Shown: positions 8,269-18,221 of the stretch, one piece after another
Position numbering within the stretch: position 1 is the first letter of the stretch
Layout: each line of letters begins with the position of its first letter
Notes under the pieces: model-generated
What the model was told of the DNA's origin: nothing
What the model saw: the letters and a program-made list of their open reading frames with translations, nothing else
Database searches by the model: none
NCBI RefSeq assembly: GCF_036499745.1
Contig: NZ_DASYDG010000003.1
Location: 1 to 64,000 of the forward strand
Direction: 5' to 3'
Length of the DNA: 64,000 nt
From: Pinirhizobacter sp036499745
Lineage (GTDB): Bacteria; Pseudomonadota; Gammaproteobacteria; Xanthomonadales; Rhodanobacteraceae
Position numbers and translations under genes: made by a program

Positions 8269-9387
8269 ATGAGCAAGCGTGACTACTACGAAGTGCTGAG
8301 CGTCGAGCGCACGGTGACTGAAGCTGAGCTCAAGAAGGCATTTCGTCGCGTGGCCATGAAGTGCCATCCCGACCGCTGCCCGGACGATCCGCAGGCCCAG
8401 GAGAAGTTCAAGGAGGCCAAGGAGGCCTACGAAGTACTTTCCGATGCGCAGAAGCGGTCGATGTACGACCAGCATGGCCATGCGGCGTTCGAGAACGGCT
8501 TCGGCCGTGGCGGCGGCGCTGGCTTTGGCGACGTCGGTGACATCTTCGGCGATATCTTTGGCGATATTTTCGGCGGCGGGCGCCAGCGCGCGCGCCGCGG
8601 CAGCGACCTGCGCTACATGATGGACCTGGATCTTGAAGAGGCTGTCTTCGGCATCGAGAAAAAGATCCAGATCCCCACGCAGGTGAACTGCCAGCATTGC
8701 AATGGATCGGGCTCGGAAGACGGCAAGGTGAGCACCTGCAAAACCTGCGCCGGCCACGGCCGCGTGCGTATGCAGAACGGCATCTTCTCCATCCAGCAGG
8801 CCTGCCCACATTGCAGTGGCAGCGGCCAGGCGATCGAGAAGGCCTGCAAGAAGTGCCATGGCGAGGGGTTGCTGCAGGAAGAACGCACGTTAAGCGTGCG
8901 TATCCCCGCCGGTGTGGATACCGGCGACCGCATTCGCCTCACCGGCCAGGGTGAGGCAGGCCCTGCCGGATCGCCCGCCGGCGACCTCTACGTGGAAGTG
9001 CGCGTCAGGGAGCATGCGATCTTCCAGCGCGAAGGCAGCGACCTGTTCTGCGAAGTGCCGATCCGGTTCTCGCAGGCCGCCCTCGGTGCGGAACTGCAGG
9101 TGCCCACGCTCGATGGCGAGGTGCCCATCGCGGTGCCGCCGGAAACGCAGACGGGCCACCAGTTCAAGTTGCGCGGTCGTGGTGTGAAGTCCGTCCGTGG
9201 CGGACGCACGGGAGACCTCGTCTGTCGCGTGGTGGTGGAGACACCCGTACGCCTGACACGCGAACAGCGCGAGTTGTTCGAGCAACTGGAAGCCACCTTC
9301 GAAAGCGCCGAAGTAGGGCAACATACCCCGCGGTCGAGCAACTTTATCGACGGCGTGAAGCAATTCTGGTCGCGCGTCACCTCCTGA
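8269..9387 (+). CDS. dnaJ: Chaperone protein DnaJ (Hsp40)
   Basis: DnaJ stimulates DnaK ATPase and delivers substrates. The 372-residue protein has the J domain with HPD (in CHPDRCP, about residue 33), a Gly/Phe-rich linker with repeated GDIFGDIFGD, four zinc-finger CxxCxGxG motifs (CQHCNGSG, CKTCAGHG, CPHCSGSG, CKKCHGEG), and the two C-terminal beta-barrel domains. This is a full type I DnaJ. It lies 116 bp after dnaK, behind the hairpin at 8165-8192, and ends at a strong terminator. Confidence 0.97.
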   Translation: MSKRDYYEVLSVERTVTEAELKKAFRRVAMKCHPDRCPDDPQAQEKFKEAKEAYEVLSDAQKRSMYDQHGHAAFENGFGRGGGAGFGDVGDIFGDIFGDIFGGGRQRARRGSDLRYMMDLDLEEAVFGIEKKIQIPTQVNCQHCNGSGSEDGKVSTCKTCAGHGRVRMQNGIFSIQQACPHCSGSGQAIEKACKKCHGEGLLQEERTLSVRIPAGVDTGDRIRLTGQGEAGPAGSPAGDLYVEVRVREHAIFQREGSDLFCEVPIRFSQAALGAELQVPTLDGEVPIAVPPETQTGHQFKLRGRGVKSVRGGRTGDLVCRVVVETPVRLTREQRELFEQLEATFESAEVGQHTPRSSNFIDGVKQFWSRVTS

Positions 9388-9400
9388 CGCGGCACACTGG

Positions 9401-9426
9401 ACGGGTGGCAAAGGCCACCCGTTTTC
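9401..9426 (+). terminator. Intrinsic terminator after dnaJ
   Basis: A 9-bp perfect stem (ACGGGTGGC / GCCACCCGT, arms 9401-9409 and 9414-9422) with loop AAAG is followed by TTTTC-ATTT. It separates the heat-shock cluster from dapB. Confidence 0.75.
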
Positions 9427-9448
9427 ATTTGGCCAGGATTTACCGCGC

Positions 9449-10243
9449 ATGACCCGACCGATCCGCATTGCCATCAACGGCGCTTCAGGGCGCATGGGCC
9501 GGGCGCTCGTGTCGCTGGTGGGCCAGGACACCCGGTTCGAACTGGCGCGTACCCTGGTGACCGCGGGCTCCGCGCACGAAGGCAAGGCGGTGCGTGAGCC
9601 CGGTGCCACCTTGCGCTACGTCAGCGGTTGGCACGACGCCACAGGCATCGATATCGTGGTGGACTTCAGCGGCCCGGCGGGGCTCGCTTCGGCATTGGAT
9701 CATTGCCAGGCCCACGGTATTCCCTTGGTAACGGGCACCACCGGTATCGATGCCGGCCTGGAGGCCCGCCTGGTGCACGCGGCCGAACGCATCGCGATTC
9801 TCCGCGCGGCGAATTTCAGCCTGGGCATCGCGGTGCTCACCCGTTTGTTGAAGGAAGCTGCCGCCGCCTTGCCCGACTGGGACCTGGACATCGTCGAGGC
9901 GCATCACGGCCGCAAGGAAGATGCGCCTTCCGGTACCGCCCTGGCGCTCGGTGAAGCTGCTGCAGGCGCACGGGGTACGACCCTGGCCGATGCCGCGGTG
10001 TACGCACGCGAGGGGCGCCCAGGGGCTCGCAAGGACGGCACGATCGGCTTTGCCGTGGTCCGCGGCGGCGACATCGTGGGCGAGCACACGGCCTGGCTGA
10101 TGTCTGGCGGCGAGCGCCTGGAACTGGGTCACCGGGCTACTGACCGCACGATCTTCGCCCGTGGCGCCCTGGAAGCGGCCAAGTGGCTGACCGGCCGCGC
10201 TCCGGGAGCCTGGACCATCGACCATGTCATCGGCGGCGGCTGA
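9449..10243 (+). CDS. dapB: 4-hydroxy-tetrahydrodipicolinate reductase DapB
   Basis: DapB performs the second committed step of lysine and diaminopimelate synthesis, reducing 4-hydroxy-tetrahydrodipicolinate with NAD(P)H. The 264-residue protein has the N-terminal Rossmann motif INGASGRMGR and the catalytic and substrate-binding signature EAHHGRKEDAPSGTAL at about 151-166, which contains the acid-base histidine and the lysine. Length and motifs are standard. The start codon follows the dnaJ terminator by 22 nt. Downstream there is no lysine-pathway neighbour; the next gene has its own riboswitch leader. Confidence 0.95.
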   Translation: MTRPIRIAINGASGRMGRALVSLVGQDTRFELARTLVTAGSAHEGKAVREPGATLRYVSGWHDATGIDIVVDFSGPAGLASALDHCQAHGIPLVTGTTGIDAGLEARLVHAAERIAILRAANFSLGIAVLTRLLKEAAAALPDWDLDIVEAHHGRKEDAPSGTALALGEAAAGARGTTLADAAVYAREGRPGARKDGTIGFAVVRGGDIVGEHTAWLMSGGERLELGHRATDRTIFARGALEAAKWLTGRAPGAWTIDHVIGGG

Positions 10244-10290
10244 ACCTGGGGCGTGCCTTACGGTTGCCACGGGGAATCAACCCCGCTAAC

Positions 10291-10507
10291 CTCCCCGCCG
10301 ATGTCATTGGGGAGTAGCCATCCTCTGATCCCCTGAGGAGTTCGCGTCAACACACTTGCGGCTTGCCGCATGGCGCGAACAGCAGCTGCCGGTATTCCGG
10401 CGGCCCGCCCGGCGAGACCTTTGGCCATCGACGTGTTCACCCTTGCCGGGCGAACCGCGTCGTTGTGCCATCGGTCCTTGAGCGTTCGCCCGGCGAAGTA
10501 GAACTCC
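10291..10507 (+). promoter_or_regulatory. yybP-ykoY (manganese) riboswitch with expression-platform hairpin
   Basis: The leader of the downstream antiporter holds both hallmark loops of the manganese riboswitch: CATTGGGGAGTAGCC (10305-10319) and GGCGAGACC (10411-10419). Also present are the central GTCAACACACTTGCGG segment, a closing P1 pairing of CGATG (10299-10303) with CATCG (10426-10430), and internal hairpins TTCGCG/CGCGAA and GCCGG-TATT-CCGGC. After P1 comes an 11-bp perfect inverted repeat (10445-10455 / 10484-10494) ending 13 nt before the ATG. It could hide the weak ribosome binding site or stop transcription. Known members turn on Mn2+ exporters when Mn2+ is high. The class call rests on the conserved loops; no covariance model was run. 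Confidence 0.85.
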
Positions 10508-11512
10508 ATGCTGACTACCCTCGCGCTCTTCCTTGGCGCTGCCGTGGCGATCTACCTCGCCTGCGAATACTTCGTCAACGGCATCGAATGGTTCGGGCGC
10601 AAGTTGAAGCTCGGGGCCACGGCCACCGGCACCGTGCTTGCGGCCTTCGGTACCGCGTTGCCTGAAAGCGCCGTTACCTTCGTCGCCGTGGTGTTCGGGA
10701 AAACGCCCGAAGCCCGTGACATCGGCGTTGGCGCCGCGCTGGGTGGCCCGCTGGTGCTGGCCACCATCGCCTACGCCGTGGTCGGCATCTCGCTGTGGAG
10801 TTGCCGCCGCAAGCTCGCCCGTCCCGACCAGTTATTGCGGGTGAACAACCGGCGCCTGGCGCGCGACCAGTCATGGTTCCTGGCGATCTTCATCGTCAAG
10901 TGCGGCCTGGGGCTGGTGGCTTTCGCCATCAAGCCGTGGCTGGGCGTGGTGTTCCTGGCGGCCTACGCGGGATACGTGTGGCGCGAGATGCGTGACGACG
11001 ACACGGCGCCGGAAGATGAGGAACTCGAACCGCTGAAATTCCGTCCGCGCGATGTCGATCCGTCCATGGCCTGGGTGGCATTCCAGGCGGTGCTCGCTCT
11101 CACCGTGATCGCCATCGCATCGCGGGTGTTCGTCGGCCAGCTCGAGGCTATCGGCGAAGCGCTGCATCTTTCGCCGCACCTGGTGGCGCTGGTCTTAAGC
11201 CCCGTGGCCACGGAGCTTCCCGAAACGGTCAATGCGGTGATCTGGGTGCGGCAGGGCAAGGAACGCCTGGCGCTTGCCAACATTTCCGGCGCGATGATGA
11301 TCCAGGCGACCATCCCCAGCTCCCTTGCATTGTTTGCCACGCCATGGCTGTTCGACGTGCCGTTGATGGCGGCAGGCGTGGTGACGATGATCGCGGTGAT
11401 CGCGCTGTGGGTGATGTTCCGGCGCGGCGCGGTAAACGCCCGGTGGCTGATGCCGGTGGGCTTGCTGTATGGCGTGTTTGCCGTCTTCGCCGGTTGGTAT
11501 CTGTCGCACTGA
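10508..11512 (+). CDS. CaCA-family (Na+/Ca2+ exchanger type) membrane antiporter, probable Mn2+/Ca2+ exporter
   Basis: This 334-residue integral membrane protein has about ten hydrophobic segments. It carries the two inverted alpha repeats of the cation/Ca2+ exchanger superfamily: GTALPESAVTFVAV (about 44-57) and SPVATELPETVNAV in the second half. The acidic residues in the two PE motifs form the ion site in this family. A cytoplasmic acidic loop (DDDTAPEDEELEP, about 163-175) separates the halves. The manganese riboswitch directly upstream implies that the exported ion is Mn2+, or that Mn2+ is at least the signal. That substrate assignment is an inference. The gene is monocistronic and faces the oxygenase gene, with a GCCGGTCG/CGACCGGC hairpin between them (11518-11546). 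Confidence 0.85.
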   Translation: MLTTLALFLGAAVAIYLACEYFVNGIEWFGRKLKLGATATGTVLAAFGTALPESAVTFVAVVFGKTPEARDIGVGAALGGPLVLATIAYAVVGISLWSCRRKLARPDQLLRVNNRRLARDQSWFLAIFIVKCGLGLVAFAIKPWLGVVFLAAYAGYVWREMRDDDTAPEDEELEPLKFRPRDVDPSMAWVAFQAVLALTVIAIASRVFVGQLEAIGEALHLSPHLVALVLSPVATELPETVNAVIWVRQGKERLALANISGAMMIQATIPSSLALFATPWLFDVPLMAAGVVTMIAVIALWVMFRRGAVNARWLMPVGLLYGVFAVFAGWYLSH

Positions 11513-11517
11513 CGGTT

Positions 11518-11546
11518 GCCGGTCGGCTGTTGGACGTGCGACCGGC
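11518..11546. terminator. Possible shared hairpin between convergent genes
   Basis: Arms 11518-11525 and 11539-11546 (8 bp, perfect) flank a 13-nt loop in the 43-bp gap between two convergent genes. No T tract follows on either strand, so the termination role is uncertain. Confidence 0.35.
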
Positions 11547-11555
11547 GCCGAAGGA

Positions 11556-12248
11556 TCAGTCCGGGTGCGAAGCGTTGCGATCGCGTCCGGCGCCTATCTT
11601 CTTGTCCAGCGAGCCGAAGATCTTCTTGAATACCCGGCTGAATTTGCCGCGCTTGGTCTTGCGGAGTTTTTCTTCCTCGCTGGTAAGCCAGGCCACCTGG
11701 ATGACGCGTCGCTCACCCTCGTAGGGCAGGTGGCCGTGGAAGGAGTTTTCAGCGCGCTTGAACACGGCGAATTCGCCGTACAGGGGTTTGAGTTCCGGCG
11801 AAACCATGCTGTCGATGTCGTCGATCCTGCCCAGGAATCGCAGGCAGCCATCGCTGGTATCGGGCCATTGCGCGTTGAGGTAGATGAGCGCGGTGGCTAC
11901 CTTGCTTTTCGAATCGGTGTGGATGGTGCCGTGGCGCTTGTTCAAAAGCCGGCAAAGGGTGACCAGGGTGGGGTACTGGCCAAGGCTGTCTATTCCCAGG
12001 CGCTTGCCGATGGCATCGGCGAAGTCCCCGGAGGTCATGCGGTCGATCAGCGCATTGACCGCCGGACCGCAATCGCTGGCGTCATAGGGGAAAAACCCGG
12101 CACTGGAGTACCTGGGGAAGTCCCGGTCGAGCTCGGCGCGGGCTTCTTCAGGCAGCTGGCCATGGGCAATCATGAACGGAAACGGGTCGTGCCGCAGCGT
12201 GGTATCGGGACGATCCAGACGGGCAGGGTCGAGCAGGATGGCGTTCAT
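11556..12248 (-). CDS. 2-oxoglutarate/Fe(II)-dependent oxygenase-like protein
   Basis: This protein of about 230 residues has the HxD...H...R pattern of Fe(II)/2-oxoglutarate dioxygenases. The HxD is HTD in HGTIHTDSKSKVATALIYLN. The distal H and R are in NSFHGHLPYEGERRVIQ, with the spacing expected for a double-stranded beta helix. The C-terminal tail is strongly basic (KLRKTKRGKFSRVFKKIFG). The start at 12248 gives MNAILLDPARLD; an in-frame ATG ten codons upstream is possible. The substrate is unknown; similar proteins hydroxylate proline or small molecules. It is not linked by operon structure to either neighbour. Confidence 0.75.
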   Translation of the reverse strand: MNAILLDPARLDRPDTTLRHDPFPFMIAHGQLPEEARAELDRDFPRYSSAGFFPYDASDCGPAVNALIDRMTSGDFADAIGKRLGIDSLGQYPTLVTLCRLLNKRHGTIHTDSKSKVATALIYLNAQWPDTSDGCLRFLGRIDDIDSMVSPELKPLYGEFAVFKRAENSFHGHLPYEGERRVIQVAWLTSEEEKLRKTKRGKFSRVFKKIFGSLDKKIGAGRDRNASHPD

Positions 12249-12377
12249 CGAGGTACCGGCAGTGCGCTTCGGGCGCATTGTAACGCCAGCAGCTGGCCTG
12301 CAAGCGGCTTGAAGCGCGGTGGACAGAAATGGCCCGGGAACGTATCATTTGCACCCGCCCAAGCAACATCCTTCCCC

Positions 12378-12413
12378 AGGTCCTCAAGCCGCCCCAGGCA
12401 GGCTTGCGGACCT
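12378..12413 (+). promoter_or_regulatory. Leader hairpin upstream of carA
   Basis: AGGTCC-T-CAAGCC (12378-12390) pairs with GGCTTG-C-GGACCT (12401-12413) with one mismatch around a 10-nt loop, 23 nt before the carA ATG. The position suggests control of carAB expression or translation, but no leader peptide or T run was seen. Confidence 0.45.
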
Positions 12414-12436
12414 TGCTGCACCTAAAAGGCGGTCCC

Positions 12437-13579
12437 ATGCTTACTCCCGCTCTGCTTGCCCTCGAAGATGGCAGCATTTTTCACGGCCATGCCGTCGGCG
12501 CCCACGGCGAGACGGTCGGGGAGGTGGTTTTCAATACCGCCATGACGGGCTACCAGGAGATCCTCACCGATCCCTCCTATGCCCAGCAGATCGTCACCCT
12601 GACTTACCCCCACATCGGCAACACCGGCGTGAACGAGGCCGATGCCGAATCCGATCGCGTGCATGCAGCCGGCCTGATCGTCCGCGACGTACCCCGCCTG
12701 GCCAGTAACTGGCGCAGCGAGGAAAGCCTGCCCTCGTACCTGGCACGCAACAACATCGTGGCCATCGCCGGCATCGATACCCGGCGCCTCACCCGCATCC
12801 TGCGCGAGAAGGGCGCCCTGGCCGGCGCCATCGTAGCCGGTGATGCCATCGACGCCGATGCCGCGCTTGCGAAGGCGCGCGCCTTCCCGGGCCTGAACGG
12901 CCTGGACCTGGCCAAGGTGGTCAGCACGACGAAAACCTTTGTCTGGACCGACGGCCATTACGACCTGGACACGACCGCCTTCCACAGCGTGCCCTCGCGT
13001 TTGAAGGTCGTTGCCTGGGACTACGGCACCAAGCGCCAGATCCTGCGCCTGCTCGCTGCGCGCGGCTGCGAGGTCACCGTGGTGCCAGCCCAGACACCGG
13101 CTTCCGACGTGCTGGCCATGCAGCCTGACGGCGTGTTCCTGTCCAACGGCCCCGGTGATCCGGCCGCCTGCGATTACGCGATCGAGGCCACGCGCCAGGT
13201 GCTGGAAGCCCGCGTGCCCACCTTCGGCATCTGCCTGGGCCATCAGGTGATGGGCCTGGCGATCGGCGCGAAGACGATGAAAATGAAGTTCGGCCACCAC
13301 GGCGCCAACCATCCGGTGAAAGACCATGACGATGGCCGCGTGCTGATCACCTCGCAAAACCATGGCTTCTCGGTGGACGCCTCGACCTTGCCTTCGCATG
13401 CCAAGGTCACCCACACCTCGCTGTTCGACGGATCGCTGCAGGGCTTCGCGCTCACCGATCGCCCTGCCTTCTGTTTCCAGGGCCACCCGGAAGCGGCTCC
13501 CGGCCCGCACGACCTGGGTTACCTCTTCGACCGCTTCATAGACCTGATGGACAAGGCCGCGCGCGACAAGGCCGGGTAA
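12437..13579 (+). CDS. carA: Carbamoyl-phosphate synthase small subunit CarA
   Basis: CarA is the glutamine amidotransferase subunit that feeds ammonia to CarB for carbamoyl phosphate, used in arginine and pyrimidine synthesis. The start at 12437 gives 380 residues beginning MLTPALLALEDGS, as in the family; an upstream in-frame ATG at 12329 would add 36 unrelated residues. The class I amidotransferase domain in the C-terminal half has the nucleophile elbow FGICLGHQ and the catalytic His-Glu in QGHPEAAPGPHD. It is followed at 60 bp by carB, forming the carAB-greA unit. Confidence 0.97.
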   Translation: MLTPALLALEDGSIFHGHAVGAHGETVGEVVFNTAMTGYQEILTDPSYAQQIVTLTYPHIGNTGVNEADAESDRVHAAGLIVRDVPRLASNWRSEESLPSYLARNNIVAIAGIDTRRLTRILREKGALAGAIVAGDAIDADAALAKARAFPGLNGLDLAKVVSTTKTFVWTDGHYDLDTTAFHSVPSRLKVVAWDYGTKRQILRLLAARGCEVTVVPAQTPASDVLAMQPDGVFLSNGPGDPAACDYAIEATRQVLEARVPTFGICLGHQVMGLAIGAKTMKMKFGHHGANHPVKDHDDGRVLITSQNHGFSVDASTLPSHAKVTHTSLFDGSLQGFALTDRPAFCFQGHPEAAPGPHDLGYLFDRFIDLMDKAARDKAG

Positions 13580-13639
13580 GACGCAAATGCGCGCCGCCTC
13601 GCAAAACCACCGCCACCACGCCCGGAGATAAAGCACACC

Positions 13640-16863
<3,224 letters not shown>

Positions 16864-16867
<4 letters not shown>

Positions 16868-17343
16868 GTCGCGCACCGATGACCAAGAAAGGCGCCGAGC
16901 GCCTGCGCGGCGAACTCGAACGGCTGAAGTCGTCCGATCGCCCGCGCATCATCGCAGCCATTGCCGAGGCACGTGCCCACGGCGACCTGAAGGAAAACGC
17001 CGAGTACCACGCCGCACGTGAGCAGCAGAGTTTTTGCGAAGGCCGAATCAACGAGCTCGAAGGCGCACTATCCATGGCCGACATCATCGACACCTCGCGC
17101 CTGTCAGCCGGCGCCAAGGTGGTGTTCGGCGCCATCGTCGATCTTGAAGACGAAGACAGCGGCGACAAAGTGACTTACCAGATCGTTGGCGACCTGGAAG
17201 CCGATATCAAGAAGCAGCTGATCGCAGTGTCGTCGCCGATTGCCCGCGCCCTGATCGGCAAAGTCGAAGGCGACAGCTTCGAATTCACCGCACCCAACGG
17301 CGTCAAGCACTACGAGATCACCGGCGTTCGCTACGAGACCTGA
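16864..17343 (+). CDS. greA: Transcription elongation factor GreA
   Basis: GreA stimulates RNA cleavage by backtracked RNA polymerase. The 159-residue protein has the N-terminal coiled coil with the acidic tip ARAHGDLKENAEYHAA (about residues 37-52), which supplies the Asp and Glu that coordinate metal in the polymerase channel. The C-terminal FKBP-like domain ends with GVKHYEITGVRYE. The start overlaps the carB stop. The coding region ends directly at the outer arm of the first long-hairpin module, whose core carries a terminator-like hairpin. Confidence 0.95.
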
Positions 17344-17375
17344 GGCTCGCGCACTTCGCGCGTGGCGGAAGAGCC

Positions 17376-17606
17376 GGCGGGCCATGGCGGCTGGCGCTCC
17401 TAGCTGCGGCGACCCTCGGGGGAGGAGGCCGCTGCGCGGCTTTTTCTTATGGCTGCGCCCCATCGGGACGGGCTTCGGTCGGGGGTTTTCGATTCGCCAT
17501 CCTGGCTCAGCGAAAACGGCCGGCCGTCCATGGCCGGCCCCCTGACGGGCCTGATCCGACCGAAGCCCTTCGCCTCCGCAGGGAGCGCCAGCCGCCATGG
17601 CCCGCC
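17376..17606 (+). repeat. Long-hairpin repeat module, copy A
   Basis: Perfect 25-bp terminal inverted arms (17376-17400 and 17582-17606) enclose 181 bp. Weaker pairing continues outward to about 17344 and 17640. The interior holds ordered small hairpins. The first is GCCGC-TGC-GCGGC followed by TTTTT (17428-17445), terminator-like. The second is TTTTCG/CGAAAA (17486-17491 / 17511-17516), enclosing GCCA-TCC-TGGC. The third is GGCCGGCC-GTCCAT-GGCCGGCC. The interior matches copy B read on the opposite strand, including a 23-nt identical run (17425-17447 with 17853-17875). The outer arms share no evident similarity with those of copy B. It probably ends the carAB-greA transcript. Confidence 0.85.
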
Positions 17607-17693
17607 AGCTATCCCGCACGTTGAGGTTCGCGAGGGGAGGGCTGTTTCAGGCCCCGCCCACGCTCTCCCCCGATGCTGCCTCGGTCTTGTCCA

Positions 17694-17927
17694 GAGCCGG
17701 GGGCTATCAGCCTCGTCGGCGACTTGTGGAACCGAGCGCTGCGGGCGGACCAGGCCCGCAGGGGACCGGCCTTGGCCGGTCGTTTTCGCCCAGGCCGCAG
17801 GCCGCCTCGAAAACCCCCGCCCGCAGCGCGGGCGCGCCGGGGCGAAGCCATCAGAAAAAGCCGCGCAGCGGCCTCTTCCCCCAAGCGCCGGTGTAACCGG
17901 AGCGACGAGGCTGATAGCCCCCGGCTC
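17694..17927 (-). repeat. Long-hairpin repeat module, copy B (inverted)
   Basis: Perfect 25-bp terminal inverted arms (17694-17718 and 17903-17927) enclose 184 bp. On the minus strand the interior repeats the copy A plan: a GCCGC-TGC-GCGGC plus TTTTT hairpin (17872-17855), the motif GGGGGTTTTCGA (17818-17807), the CGAAAACG partner (17788-17781) and a GACCGGCC-AA-GGCCGGTC hairpin. The hairpin enclosed by TTTTCG/CGAAAA is kept in place but uses different bases (GGCC-based) from copy A. That is the pattern expected if the fold, not the sequence, is conserved. No coding capacity or transposase is attached. Confidence 0.85.
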
Positions 17928-17975
17928 CTGCGGACACGTCCGAGCCCAAGTTTCAGGCAATGCCGAAGGCGAGCC

Positions 17976-18000
17976 AAAAAAAAGACCGCCGAGGCGGTCT
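17976..18000 (-). terminator. Intrinsic terminator of rpmJ
   Basis: On the minus strand AGACCGC-CTCG-GCGGTCT is followed by eight T residues. It lies 27 nt beyond the rpmJ stop codon. Confidence 0.9.
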
Positions 18001-18026
18001 CCTTTTCGTTCACCGCAGCCGGTGGA

Positions 18027-18152
18027 TCAGCGCTGGCGAGCCTTGAAACGCGGGTTGCTCTTGCAGATTACGAACGTTTTGCCGCGACGACGAACGACCT
18101 TGCAGTCACGGTGCCGCAGCTTGGCGGACTTCAGGGATGACAGCACCTTCAC
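18027..18152 (-). CDS. rpmJ: 50S ribosomal protein L36, type B (YkgO-like)
   Basis: A GTG start at 18152, preceded by AGGAGC, opens a 41-residue basic protein (MKVLSSLKSAKLRHRDCKVV... ending NPRFKARQR). It is the short L36 form called type B or YkgO. It keeps the later Cys residues (RDC and VIC) but lacks the first Cys of the zinc ribbon seen in the canonical form, where LRHRDC replaces LCRNC. In other bacteria this form substitutes for the zinc-binding L36 when zinc is scarce. Whether it is the only L36 here cannot be told. It has its own sigma-70-like promoter and terminator. Confidence 0.93.
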   Translation of the reverse strand: MKVLSSLKSAKLRHRDCKVVRRRGKTFVICKSNPRFKARQR

Positions 18153-18192
18153 GGCAAGCTCCTGGGAAACTTATGGACGATGGAAAACCGGA

Positions 18193-18221
18193 ATTATAGC
18201 CACGTTTTGACCTCACGGCAA
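18193..18221 (-). promoter_or_regulatory. Candidate sigma-70 promoter of rpmJ
   Basis: On the minus strand TTGCCG (18221-18216), a 17-nt spacer and a perfect TATAAT (18198-18193) lie 41 nt before the rpmJ start. The -35 overlaps the last two codons of the LysR-family gene upstream. Confidence 0.6.

Larger units (their letters stand above)
17344..18026. other. Non-coding greA-rpmJ gap filled by two inverted long-hairpin repeat modules
   Basis: The gap of about 680 bp contains no supported gene. Open frames on both strands (for example 17449-18210 and 17960-17400) are by-products of high GC and inverted repeats. Most of the gap is taken by the two modules described in separate entries, an 87-bp spacer (17607-17693) and the rpmJ terminator. 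Confidence 0.8.

Noticed and set aside
17607..17693. Third copy of the hairpin module in the spacer
   Set aside because: The 87-bp spacer lacks the core motifs; its similarity to the outer arms is limited to short stretches of imperfect pairing.
17400..18210. Long open frames on both strands across the greA-rpmJ gap
   Set aside because: They run through the inverted repeats, have biased low-information sequence, and no ribosome binding sites or domain signatures. They also overlap rpmJ.
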